NCBI RefSeq assembly: GCF_024713975.1 | Contig: NC_091097.1 | Coordinates: 5,058,361-5,122,360 of the forward strand | Direction of reading: 5' to 3' | Source of the DNA: Paralichthys olivaceus | Taxonomy: Eukaryota; Chordata; Actinopteri; Pleuronectiformes; Paralichthyidae | DNA length: 64,000 nucleotides | Shown here: in pieces, positions 21,901-33,428 of the stretch | Numbering within the stretch: the first letter of the stretch is position 1 | How the letters are laid out: the number at the start of each line of letters is the position of its first letter | Made by a program: the position numbers and the translations under genes | The notes under the pieces: generated by a model | Database searches by the model: none | Seen by the model: only the letters and a program-made list of their open reading frames with translations | What the model was told of the DNA's origin: nothing

Positions 21901-24900
21901 CTCCTCAGTTAGTCTGAATTCACAGAGCAGACTTGGTAATGATGTGTTTCCAGGAGGCTGCAGAGATCTGCTGCCTCTGCTGCTGCGGTGCTCTGCAGAG
22001 GAGCAAGCACCTCTCTAGCCCATTTACTGGCCTGAATTAGATGCTGACGTCACTAAGCTGCACAAAGGGACAGTCTGTGCTGCAGCAGCGATGAGAGTTT
22101 TTAGAAGAGCAGAGGACGACTGCAGAGAGTTTGCATCTGCCAAGACTGGAAGTGTTGGAAGACACTCAGCTTATAAACTGTCTCGAATATAAACAGCTTT
22201 AGTCGGGAACAATGTTAACGTTTGTAGCTTCCACCTTTGGATCTTTTTAACCACTTTTAAAACAAAATATGCAACTAGTAAATGTTTCTGAGCTCTGGAA
22301 ACTTCATTTCAGCATCCAACCTATTTTTTCTTAGATTTAATAGACGACCTTTTAAATCAAAAACAAAAACAAATGTGGACACAATGCAAAAAAACCTTTA
22401 TGCATATTTCTCTGTCCAGAGTTTACTTTTTGGTTAACCTGTCAGTTCATTTGACAAATTCCACATAAAGTCCTAAACTGATTTCCACCATACTTGGTGG
22501 AGGGATGTGGCAAGAGCTTGAGAAATATCCAATAATTAAAATGTGTGAAGATCCAGTTAAAGGGGCTGATTCAAAGGGCCGGAGCACTTTGCTTTACGTT
22601 GCAAGATTTTCATCAATTAATCTTGAAACAGAAAAGACAAGTCAGACATATTTATGTTGTTGCGCTCTACGAGTTTGGTGCAGTACCAGATAACGATCCA
22701 GATCTGGTGGAAGAAAATGCACGGCTGGTTGAACTTGGAGGTATGAGCTGCACTGAGTTTTAGAAGCAAGATGATAGAGCTCAGTGTCTAATAACTAAAT
22801 CTGTCAAATCCCGTTAATAGTATTCTTTTTCAAACTCAAACACCCAAACTCCTTTTCTCATTCTATTTTAGAAAGTGCTAAATTTGCATTAAAAATACAT
22901 TTAACAAACATGCTATATGTGTATATATATATATATATGATTCTGATAAAGCACAAATAATCTGCTGTTTTAGGGAATTAATGAGATGGCCTACCTCAAA
23001 ATCAGGTCATAATTAACATATAGAGCGTTGAAGCAAACATGTCCCATCTGTGTGGTTTGATCCAGTTTAATTTTGGTTTGAGGTCGAGACACTGGGAGAT
23101 ACTTGTACAGGCCCGAGAAACCAGCCACAGACGTGTGTCTATCATCGTCTAAAAACAACTACAATGGCACTTAGTAGATTGCATACCTTCACCAACTCCA
23201 TAAATCCAATCGAGCTGCAACAAATGTCCCAAAACCCTAAAAATCAGTTCTATAAATATGCCTGATATCAAAAAATGGCCCATCTCACAATTTTAAAGAA
23301 ATAGATCAAAAAAATCCCTGGATCTGCCCTTTTGTCTGCACCAAACTTTAATGGGTTCTCTCTTGGCCCATGGAAATAAGTTTCCAGCAGCGTGGTGATC
23401 AAACACCTGGCGAGCGTGCCGGCTGGAAACAAGAAACTAGAGCTGAGATTCCTGCAGCCTGAGTTCACGGCCACGGGAAGCTGCCGGGTGACTTCTTCTA
23501 AAACAGAGTCATGAATGAAGTGCCCTGCCTCGGCCTCTCAGACAGCGGGAGCATGCATGCTGGTGGTGTGCAGCTGGGCCCTGATAGTGAGTCTAACCAA
23601 ATTTAGCATGGAAACTGCAGTGGAGTCACTGAAGGAGGGAGGGAGGAGGTCCCCCCCCCCCCTCAAGCTGACGTAACCAAGAGGCAGAAAATATCCTCAA
23701 ATAATGTCGTCACAATGAGATCATCTCTGTGCTTCGCCAAAGATCCGGTGCTCTTCAGTTATGTTACGGCCGCAGTTATGTTGCAGAAATACTACACACG
23801 CGCGCACGCACATACGCACGCACGTTTTTCCTGGCCTGTGGTAATGCTGGTTGCAGCTTTCTCTATGAAAATGCAAAAAATGGTTCAGCTGTTAGTTCTA
23901 AGTTCTGTGATGGTAGAGTCAGTTCGCAGAACCCTGAGCTGGAGAATCACTTCTTGCCGTTGTCGATCACATTGTTGTGATCAACAATGTTACTGATGAG
24001 TCCCAGCCGTCGCTGCTACAGAGCATTGGTCACCCTTTTATTAAAACTTTATCAATATTGAACGTACCGAGTGTCCAAATCGCACCAAATCTTACTGGTA
24101 GACACAGATTTGTGGAATTAGTGGAGAGAAGGAAATAGTAAATTAATTATCTTTGGCTAAAAACCTTAACTTTGGGATACAGGAAATTTTGATTGACATT
24201 CAATTAATACTACTGATAATAGTCTCTTTTTATTTTTATTTTTTAAAGGTTTCTTGCAGATTTTACAAATCGAGAGTTGTCTCCATCAGGTTTACATGTT
24301 ATGGCGGTTACGACTCAGCCTGTGGTGTATTCTGGGGCCTTTGAGAAAGAAACTGTGATTCATTAGGTACAAATGACTTGTTGAGTCAGTTGTGTTTTTG
24401 GAGCTTGATGCACTTCCGGGACTAAAACTCTGTTTATCTGATGCTGCTTTTCTTCCTAAACTTGGAACATCTTCTTGAAATTTTCTTGAGGGGCTGTTTT
24501 TGAGAACACAAATGTCAGCACCAGTTGCCCAGAATGCCAGCCCCCTAGTAAAATGTCTGAGGGAGTCCATGAGAGAATTCAACAGGAAAATGTCACAGCA
24601 AGCTAGTGGGCGTATTGATGACGCGACAGACATGAAACTGGAAGAATACAAATATCTCAGGATGTAGAAGAGGACCCATACCATACACATTTTAAAATCT
24701 GTCTCTTGTCAGTGCCACAACTTTAAATAAGTGAATCAATAGTGAAAATAATCCTGAGCTGAAATCCAGTCTTTCACCTCTGCTTGGTGACATTTTCATA
24801 ATTTCACTGTTAAAGGTATAATGTCTTTTGTTCCTACACAACATACAAACCACCATCTGCAACCTGATGAAGACGTTTCTGATCAAGTGCTGAGATTTCT

Positions 24901-27900
24901 GGCTCTGACGTTTCAAGACTGCTGCACACTAATCACAAAAAAGAAGTGCTTCCTGCTTGTACACTACAACTGCTGAACCTTTTAAGGTCATGACTCGATA
25001 CCAGGTCTTAGTCAGAACCAGGTCATTCAGTTTTGTTTGAATATACTTAGCAACTCCCACAGCAGCCGTACTGACTCATCATGAATCATTTCATCAGCAC
25101 AGCACAAAGATTGAACTGATTTCTTGTGTCAGCAGACGATTTAATGTAAACTACGACTCTCTTAAGTGCAGTGGGGACATTTATGAGTCTTTTATTTTGA
25201 TAGAGTGCAGGTTTGTGCTTGGTTGATTAAACCAAACAAAAACTAGTGGTTGTCCACCACCACCAACCAGTGCAGTTTTAGTCTACATGCATTTCACCTT
25301 TGAGTTTTGAATTTTAAGAAATTAAAGGTGGACTTGAGATGTCATGTTCAAGAGGGCAAAAACATGTTTAATGAGGACAGTGGGACTTTGACCTTTGACC
25401 GCCAAAATCTAATCAGCTCATTCGTGAGTGCAACTGAGCGTTTGAGGGAATACCCTCTTCTTGAGATATCCTGAAAACATAATGCTTCCAGATACTGGCT
25501 GTCAATGGTGCAGAGGCACAACAAACATATTCAAGATGTGACTGAGCTCCACATCTAAGAAACTCATTCATGCTCATCTCCTGAAAACAGCGCAACCTAA
25601 TCGCACCACACTCAGTGCTACTTACTGCCATGTATGGTCTGCAACCTGCATCTCTGGTTTTGGCGATGGAGTCCACCAGCTGACCACTGATGCCAAAGTC
25701 ACACAGCTTTATGTTGCCGTTCCTGTCCAGGAGGATGTTTGACGGCTTAATGTCTGAAGGAGAAAATGCTTGGTTAATGAAAAAACACCCGGGGGTATCA
25801 TTTAAAAATATACAAGATGGGAAAAGTCCCTGGTGTTATCTTACCTCTGTGTATTATTTTCAAGTTTTCTTTTAAGTGGTTAAGCGCTTTCACAGTCTGA
25901 AATAATACCAAAACATCTCTTTAGTAGTGGTATATGATAATCAGGATTAAAAAAATAGGTTGTATAATTATCAACTTACAGCTAATGTTATTTTTCCTAA
26001 TATTTCTTCTGGAATCACGTTGTCTAATGAGCAATATACAAACTTGTAAAATTTGTCTAAAGAGGTAGCCATAAGTTCCATACAAATCCAACAGTCACCC
26101 TGGAACACAAGAAATGCAGTCATCAAGTTTATGAACCAGTGAAACAGTAAAACTATTTGAACATAGCAATAAACACAGTTTCCTGTTAAAATGTGGTTTG
26201 ACCTCACCTCTCTGAACAGAGCACCGTAAAACTGCACGATGTAAGGACAATCACTACTCCTCATGACCACGTCCAAGTCCATCAGCAGCTGCTTCTGCTC
26301 CTTCTCATCAACCGTTGAACGAATTCGCTGTGAACACACAACACAAAGTTATCGCCGCACTGTCAAACAGTCAGAAGGTGCAGGTACCGGAGCCCCTCGT
26401 CCGAACAATCGAAGTAAATGATCACCTTGACCGCCATAATCTGGTTACTCGGCTTGTGCACCATCTTGTTGACAGAACCGTAAGCCCCTCGGCCAATCTC
26501 GCCCAAATCTTTCAGGTCCTCGGCCGTGAAGTCCCAGTGCTGCTCCGGCGAAATCTTCAACTTTCCTGATGACTCAATGCTGTGTGTTCTCAGCCTCTCT
26601 CTAAGAAAACCACGGTAGATAGTACAAAAGAAGAGAAAATGTAACACTTTGAAGCAGGATTTCTTTTTTGGGGGGAAATGCACATAAGCTCTGAGGTTCA
26701 CTCACATGTGCGGGTTTTGGAAAGGCGGCCCCGCTGTGTTCAGCGTGAACCTAGTCGTGGGTTTGATCGGTGGGTTGGCAAAGTTCAACTTCAGGGCTTT
26801 GCGTTTACCTGACCAGTGGAAGAAAACAGCCATGTGATCAGATTTTAAACCCAAGCAACAAAATGCTGAGCCAAGATCAAAGCAAACTCCCACATGAAAG
26901 GTCAGAGCAAACGGTGAGTGAAAACAACACAAACCATAAAATGAGGGAATGGGAAGAACGAGGAGACGAGTACATTTATCCACATGTTCTCAAATCCATG
27001 GACGTCATGCTCTTCATTGAACAAGGGGAAAAGAACTGACAACTTCTGCATCACTACATTTTACAGAATGTAGTCAAACTCTGCTGCGGCATTTTCAAAT
27101 GAATACTCACCCATGAGTCCTGAATACGTTTTGTTTCTTATTGTCAGGAAATCCAATGAAAAGACTCAAACCAACAATAAATATATCCAAATGTTACTAC
27201 TCTGGGTCATGCAGCTTTATTATTGTGGTGACATGTCCTGTCATCACCATTAAGAGCACCAAATGTGGATTCATAAGCTGCTGAAAACAGTCCCTAACAA
27301 ATGCACTATTTCGTTCAGTTGGAGTAATGCCAGCTGAAAAACTATAGTGCCCAGCTTTGTAGAAAACCACCAAGCCTTTATTCAATGAAACTACATGTTT
27401 CTGAGCTGTTTTGAAAGATTTGCACCTCTGGGGGCAAAGAATACATTTTTTTGCTGAAGACCACAGAGAAGTGGAAAAGTACATTTCAAGGGATTTGTTG
27501 AATAATCCTCATGATGTTTTCACTAGTTTGTTTCATCTTACTTGTATGAATTGTAGTTTTCTTTACCCCAGAAAAGGCCCTTTATATTTAAATACTTTAT
27601 ATTTACATCAAGGGGACCCTGTCTGCGGAGGCCGCCATTTTTTTTTTGACATTAGTCCAGACTGGACAAACTAAACACCCCTTTTGAGTTTTTATGACAA
27701 CTGAGGCTACCACAGGTTATTTTTCACTTTTGGAAGGAGAGGGTGAGGTGAAGGGTGTTGCTGCAACATGCAATTTCAACACTAGATATGACAGAATTCT
27801 ACACACTGTACCTTTAAGGGGTTTTGTTCAGTGTTTGATAGAAGGTTTATTACAGACATCATTTACAGTCAAGTGGATGGCTATATATCTGTTAAAACTT

Positions 27901-30900
27901 TGATTACATTAAGACTATAATCCAATCATCTAAATTAAACACTGCCTGGCCTTTTTATTAGGTAAAACTTTACAATCTGATGTAATCCAGTACAACAACC
28001 CTGCCAAACATTCTGTCTTTACGAAGCTCATCATGTTTCTTTGTTAAAACTTATCAAGTGGATGCTCCTGTCTCTTTAGGGCCCCCCTCCCGATAAAGGC
28101 CAGCCTGCTCTGATTGGCCAGTAGGCCCACTCTGTTGTGACTGGTCCACTGCTCCCAGCTTGTGAAGGAAACTTCTATCCCTGCTCTCACTTTACCTGGC
28201 TTTGTAAAGGGTGTGCCTAACTGGCCAGTAGGAGTGTATTATGCATGCGTCATGTGACACATGATGGTGCAGAAGTATGGTCCGGACTACTAACGAGGTC
28301 TTTCAGGAGCTTCAGTCTTTTCTGTGGGGGAGATGAGCTCCCTTTACCACAGACTTCGAGGTTTTTAACTTTATACCTGCCTTTTACATTTTCAGTTAAA
28401 CTTAGACAACCCCACTAGTGGAAAGAAACACTGAAAAAACATCATAAGGATTATCTTATGTCTCCTCTGAAGCTGAAGTGTCACATGAGTTAACGCAGGA
28501 CCTAACACTCCGGCAACAGAGTGTAAATTATGTGGTAAAATCTCTGAGTAACTCACTGCACACACCGTGACATCGCCCAGCACTAACGTGCACTGGTGTC
28601 AACTGCTCAGCTGCAGCCAAACACATTCATCCCCATAAGTCTTCCTGCAAAGTGCTGACTCTATAAACACCTCCTTGCAGTACTACCTACATGTGAATCC
28701 TTCATTTGATGCAGAAACAGAAATGAGGCATGCTGCTAAAATCCCAGACACCTACGTTCACAAACACAAACCACCACAGGTCAACAAAAATAGGCTAAAA
28801 AAAACACACTGATATATATTATATATACAAATATATCTCAGTGAAGACATGCTTCTCAAGGCCAACTGCTTTGATTTCACCTTGAATCGTGGGACAGCGC
28901 TTCCCCCGCTGGCTCCACCCAAATACCACAAGAATGCATGTTTGAATTCCAGTCGGCTTCAGTGGAAAACATCACTTGAAATGACAACTTTTGAGCGTGT
29001 GTACCTTGTCCCGACAAGCAAGTGCTATGCTCAAAGTGCACCCATGCCAAAAAGAAAAAGGCAAACCAGTCGGGAAAAAAAAATGAATAAAACTGTTATG
29101 TGACAAAACTACAGGCACTACTTCTGCTTGTTAGTGACACACTGAACACCAGTGAGGTAGAGCTTCCATTTCAGTCTATCCTTTTCTTTAGCAAGAAGAG
29201 CTTGTTGATCACACCGAGGGGTTAAAATCAGTTGGGAGGATCTTAAGCCAAATATCAATGGAAGCTCTGATTTTTAGGCTTGTGCCGATGAGAACGACTA
29301 CACCTTACTTTAAGTTGCTTTGATTTGAAAGACATTTAATCACCTTTTTATGCAGCAGAGTTTCTTAAGTGTCTATTTTAAGTTAAACGTATATATATTA
29401 TATATTAAACTCAGAGACAAGCTGCTTCTTTATTATTCTCCATTATCTGGGCAAGTATATTAAATTGACTGATAAGTTACCGGCACAAGCCTTCTTGAAC
29501 TAATGGTAAGTCTTGACTTGGGCCCTGTTCAGACCTGGTGTTAACATCCGTCCTGAGAGATTTAATCACAAGTCATCAGCTCTAAGCTTTTTTATTCGCC
29601 TGACATTAAAATGCATCCTGAATGCGTCTCCTGTGACCATTTGTTTTATGTCCTGTTCTATATGCAAATAAACCTGGTGGGTGACTGCTGGCTGCACCCT
29701 GCCTCCTCCATGTTTGCAGGTGGGACATGGACAAAATTGAAGTTAAAAAGCCAAAGTATGGTTTGGTTTCTGTCACTTTAGTTCTTATGACACTGATGTT
29801 TGTTGTTCATGTTTCCAGTAAGAGTTTAATACGTTATTTGATGATATAAAAACAGGGTGAAGTGTCATGATTGACAGCTAAGACTGACTTACAGTGTTTG
29901 TATCTGAGATTTTGGCCTCAATTCTGGAGAGAGGGATGAAGTGGAGATGCAACAGAGAGAAAGAGAGAGCAGACTAAGTGAATCTGAACAGTTCTTCTAT
30001 TATATGAGAAGATGTTACATTTCCATCCATTCCTTCTAAATACTGCTAATCTTTTGAGGGTCACCAGAGCCAATTCCAGCTGACACTGGTCAAGAGGCAG
30101 GGTACAGGTCGCCAGCATTTCGCTGATATATAGACTCACAGTCTCTGATAAACCCACAGTCTTTGGGTGAGGTTTTCTCTGGCTACTCCATCTTTTTCCC
30201 ACAATCCAAACACAGGGATATCATGACAACTCCACACAGAAAGACCTGGCTGATCTGGGGCGGCGCTAACCACTGCACTACGGCTGTGGGAGGCATTTTA
30301 AATTAGAATCTTGAAAAAGATAGAAATCAGTCCGTTTTGATATTATGATGGTGACCACAAACCAAGCTCCTCCAGTCTGCATGCCAAAGTGGGCAAGATA
30401 CTGAACCCCAAATTGCCCCTGATGGCTGTTCCGTCAGCATATGACTGGTGTGTGATGGCATATAATAGCGCTGTACGAATGTGTGTGTGAAAGGCTGATT
30501 GTGGCTTGTAGTGTAAGGCATTTTGAGTGGTTGACTGGAAAAGCGCTACATGAAAGTCCATTTACTTATCGGAGATCTCAAGGTGCATTGAGGACGCATT
30601 CGGGTGCATTCACACCTGAACTTGTGAACGGATCCCTAAGGACGGATGTTAATTCCAGGTCTGAGCGGGTTCTTGGATTAGTTGAGAACAGCAGGACAGA
30701 CTCCCCCATACCAGACTGTCAGTCGGAAACAAAGGGATGAGAACTGTTGGTGCTGAAGCAAAAGAGGTTTGGCTTACTTGGGGGAGCTCCAGACAGGTTT
30801 ATCTGAAAGCCTAGAGGTGAGAAGACAGCTTTTATTTTCTTCACATTATACCTTCAACCTGTCTGCTTGTCTCTTCTTCCTCAACACACTGCTTTATTAG

Positions 30901-33428
30901 CAGACTTCCAAGATTCAATGCAGCATCCCTTGTTTTAGAAAAAAAAAATAAAGATTCAAAAACGTCCATTTGGTCTGACAGGAATCCTGCAGCATCAGGT
31001 ACGAGGGGCAAATCACAGAAATTGGCCTTGTTTTGCTAAATTATGAAACATACTGGAGCATCATGTCGCAGGTTTAATGCATCATCTTGGGGGGGTAATG
31101 CATTAGCATGCAATGAAACAGCTACAAGCACTTCCTGTGGATATGAATTTTATAAAAGGATCTACAGTTTGAATGATCGACCTGAAACGATTTTGAAATG
31201 GAAGCACAGTTTAATGAACAGTTGGGTTTTTTAAATCATGGGACAGCTCACCGTTATTCAGCACCATGGCAGCAGTAAGAAATCATGAGTTAGCGGCATT
31301 AAGGTAAAAGATGATATATGATCAGGAGAAGATAAAGGAAAACAGGATTATACAACAGGGATAAATGACAGAAGCCTGGTAAGTTATGATTGAATAAATT
31401 ATTTAAATAGTATTGAAGAATCAATTATATTACTGTTAAATTCAAATACGGTACATCTTCTTAATAAACATGCAAGTCAGATCAAAATCTATGACGGAGT
31501 ATTCGGATCATGCTGAAGAAATGTGTATTTTTGAGATTTGAGATTTTGAGAATAAATACGTAATAATACACAGTAAAGGCTGTAATGTTACAAGAATACT
31601 GTTGGAATTTTACAAGAGGTTCACCTTGCTGCTTACTTCTTTATGTTCTCTTAAAGTTGCGATTTTATTTTCCTAATATTACGACTTAATAATTGAGACA
31701 AAACTAATGTTACGAGCATTAGTTGAAATATTTTGATTTTGTTCTCAATAATGACTTTATTGTCACATATTAGGGGTTTCATCTAAATTGCAACTTTATT
31801 CTCAAAATCAGTAAACCTATTTTTCTTCAACATGACACTAATACTCTGTCGTATGAATCCATGGGGTCATGAAAAATCAACACAATTGTACAACCTGATA
31901 AGAGACATTTTAGTTGCTAAAAAGTCAAACTTGGTCTAGTATAAAAATCACTGAGCACCAAAATATGATGCTTAATATATGATAATGGTGTTTTTGCTTC
32001 ATTCTTTACCTTACAAATAAGCTTTAATTGGACATAAAATGAAAGTGCTACTCTACCAAGTCAAATGAAGTGTGTAGCTACCTGTTTCACTCTGACATCT
32101 CCAGCAGGTGTTGGACTCTGAAAGTTAAAATGAGACAGTGTTTGTACAAAAATACAGCATCGCAATGAGCATTTGCCTCAGAGGCAAAGTGAATGAAGAC
32201 GCAGGTTCAGAGCTTCCTGTTGACAAGGAGCTCGTCCTCAGGTTTCACTCCATATAAGTCAGGCCCATTCTGCAATACTATATACACACACCTTAAAATT
32301 AAGTGTTCAAGAATGTCTGGAGACCCATATTCAACAATCAAATATGTAGTTTTGCATATTTCCAACCACACAACAACATTTTTGTGCCCCGGAGGTGGAA
32401 AACACAAGCACAAATCAAAACACACAAGAAAAAACAATGGCAAATAAGACTAAATAACAAGGATGAAAACATACGGTTCATTCAAGCAGCAACAATTCTA
32501 GTTGACTGCAAGTACCTCCATCAAGGTAATGATGTATTTTCCTATTTTCTGTTGTGTGTTTTTAATTTGTGTGTTCTTATGTGCCATTGTTGTTGTGTTT
32601 TCCTTGTTAACGTTGTGTTCTGTAATTTCCTGTTATGTTTTGGATTTATTGCAGATACGGTGGCACTTAATGTGACATGAGTCCTGATTATGTTTCAATT
32701 GTTAAGGTGTTTTGTAACTTTCATGCTTTTACATTAACATCGTTCTCGATCGCGTGGAATTCGCTGATTAATGTCGATGCAGATGCAGAAGACGAATTGA
32801 GCTCAAATTTGGGAATAAGAGACGTCACGCATGTCATGGTAGCTGCAGCAGAAAACACACTGACCTAATATACGCCGAATAGAGTATATATTATCATTCT
32901 GTATTTGATATAAGCTTTAATAAATGACCTGTGTTACATGTTTATCTGTAGGTGAGATTTTAAATTGACGGTTTTTAGAACGGAGTTTGGTGAGATTCCC
33001 CCCCAGACAGGGTAGGACAGAATGTAACCGGACTACAAATATCAAAATGGTAACGAGGACATTGGATTAATTTGACATGCAGAGGACAATGATCATTTTT
33101 ACATTTGGATATTAAAAGTCAGAATGTAGCTCTTGGGGGAGACACACTGGTCTGTTCCCCGGGGAGTGTTTCCAGTGCTGGGAGTAGCCTGAGCCTCCCA
33201 CGGCTAACCGTGCTAACGTTAACCTTCACTGCAGCGGAGTGTGAGCTCCCTCCCTCCCCGGCTCCAGGCTCCGGCTTCCCGCAGCGCCCCCCTCCACTCA
33301 CCCTGCATGCTGCTCATCGTGGTGATGTGCTGGGTCTGCTGGTGCTGGTGCTGGGCCGCGGATCCTCCGTTGTTGCTGCCGTTGTGGCCGCTCGGTGTCG
33401 TTGAGTTGTTGGGACCGGGAGTCGCCAT
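18992..33428 (-). CDS. map2k4: map2k4: dual-specificity MAP kinase kinase 4 (MKK4/SEK1)
   Basis: MKK4 phosphorylates JNK and p38 on the activation-loop Thr and Tyr in the cytosol and nucleus. Exons, high to low: 33428-33302, 26808-26706, 26600-26426, 26327-26208, 26099-25980, 25896-25845, 25753-25626, 20577-20500, 20245-20097, 19870-19825, 19105-18992. All joins are in frame and give 403 residues (human 399). Landmarks without the cassette: [13 protein letters not shown] (MAPK-docking D-site), GRGAYGSV 113-120, catalytic Lys135, HRDIKPSN from 231, DFG 251-253, phospho-sites Ser261 and Thr265 in SIAKT. The C-terminus ends in SSPMYMD (human MYVD). I chose the ATG at 33428 (A at -3, G at +4) over the in-frame ATG at 33449, which has C at -3. 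The N-terminal Asn/Ser/His/Gln-rich stretch is fish-like. The RDAF near the end replaces the usual HPF. Confidence 0.97.
20820..21470. repeat. Dispersed repeat family F (fish 'scattered Cys-less' intronic element)
   Basis: CACCACATTTTGTGG, TTTTGCATAATC, repeated AAAC units and CATAACCTCCTTAGCAGAGG are blocks of an abundant teleost element. Related fragments occur at 22470-22540, 23170-23400, 52075-52265 and 54680-54910. It lies in the 4.9-kb map2k4 intron. The family name is not known to me, so the label is local. Confidence 0.5.
21473..21497. repeat. (CT)n microsatellite
   Basis: About twelve uninterrupted CT units inside the large map2k4 intron. Confidence 0.95.
22470..23480. repeat. Family F fragments with a (TA)n tract
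   Basis: CCACCATACTTGGTGGAGGG at about 22487-22506, and the blocks AAAATGGCCCATCTCAC and TCTGCACCAAACTTTAATGG at 23270-23355, match family F pieces elsewhere in the window. A short (TA)n run lies at about 22920-22938. No exon of map2k4 was found in this part of the intron. Confidence 0.45.
23835..24110. repeat. Dispersed repeat family I, second copy
   Basis: GTGGTAATGCTGGTTGCAG, TTTCTCTATGAAA and the later GCTGCTACAG correspond in order to 13725-13935. The copy ends near ATTAAAACTTTATCAATAT. Confidence 0.5.
24375..24720. repeat. Dispersed repeat family E
   Basis: TGAGAACACAAATGTCAG, CCCTAGTAAAATGTCTG, TTGATGACGCGACAG, ACTGGAAGAATACAAATATC and TCAGGATG match, in the same order, the copy at 39895-40215. 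Located in the large map2k4 intron. Confidence 0.7.
27405..27817. mobile_element. Non-autonomous element, family B (GAGGCCGCCAT type)
   Basis: Contains GCGGAGGCCGCCATTTT, AGACTGGACAAACTAAACA, CAACTGAGGCTACCACAGG and ends in TCTACACACTGTACCTTTAA. These blocks recur in order at 34150-34399. The 3' end is the reverse complement of the expected 5' end, so this is a MITE-like element; the left boundary of this copy is approximate. Confidence 0.65.
29685..29950. repeat. Family C copy, near full length, nested in the transposon
   Basis: Holds the GACTGCTGGCTGCA core, TGCCTCCTCCATGTTTGC, TTTAGTTCTTATGACACTG, GTTCATGTTTCC, TTTGATGATATAAAAACAGG and TCATGATTGACAGCTAAGAC in order. It is the best single copy for aligning the others. 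Confidence 0.7.
30020..30300. repeat. Common teleost dispersed repeat ('CCATCC...AACCACTGCACTACGGC' type)
   Basis: Starts near TTCCATCCATTCC, runs through GAGGCAGGGTACAGGTCGCC and CAACTCCACACAGAAAGACC, and ends GCGCTAACCACTGCACTACG. This order of blocks is a very familiar high-copy fish element. It is nested in the transposon described at 29521-30672. Confidence 0.7.
30395..30565. repeat. Retroposon 3' tail ('AAATTGCCCCTGATGGCTGT' type)
   Basis: AATTGCCCCTGATGGCTGTT, then GTGTGTGAAAGGCTGATTGT and AAAAGCGCTACATGAAAGTC match the frequent 3' tail of a teleost non-LTR retroposon. The short open frames here come from the repeat and are not genes. Confidence 0.65.
30778..30810 (-). CDS. map2k4: map2k4 33-nt cassette exon encoding an 11-residue insert
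   Basis: On the minus strand, an acceptor (CTCTAG) and donor (GTAAGC) flank exactly 33 nt. The preceding exon leaves one base (G) and the cassette also leaves one, so both inclusion and skipping keep the frame. Inclusion inserts [11 protein letters not shown] between SSMQ and the KRKALKLN docking site. The same 11 residues are, as I recall, the insert of the longer human MAP2K4 isoform, so a vertebrate-wide alternative exon is very likely. The insert lies immediately before the MAPK docking motif and may tune substrate choice; that last point is inference. Confidence 0.88.
32082..32117 (-). other. map2k4: Possible second in-phase micro-exon in map2k4 intron 1
   Basis: A pyrimidine-rich stretch and CAG acceptor, then exactly 36 nt, then a GTAGCT donor, on the minus strand. 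In the phase needed to follow exon 1 it is open and would encode [12 protein letters not shown] plus a shared glycine codon. I know of no such insert in MAP2K4 of other vertebrates. It may be a decoy splice pair. Confidence 0.2.

Larger units (their letters stand above)
29521..30672. mobile_element. DNA transposon-like element with imperfect terminal inverted repeats
   Basis: Left end GTTCAGACCTGG...TTAACATCCGTCCTGAG (29527-29557) is matched in reverse complement by AAGGACGGATGTTAA...CCAGGTCTGAGC (30638-30666). A second inverted pair, GAATGCGTC near 29618 and GACGCATTC near 30593, extends the inverted ends to roughly 120 bp. No transposase frame is visible. The inside holds other repeats (29685-29890, 30020-30300, 30395-30560), so it is a host for nested insertions. 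It lies in map2k4 intron 1, about 105 bp from the cassette exon. Confidence 0.65.

Noticed and set aside
22505-22763. Plus-strand frames in the large map2k4 intron
   Set aside because: They begin in a family F repeat block and show no domain or splice pattern.
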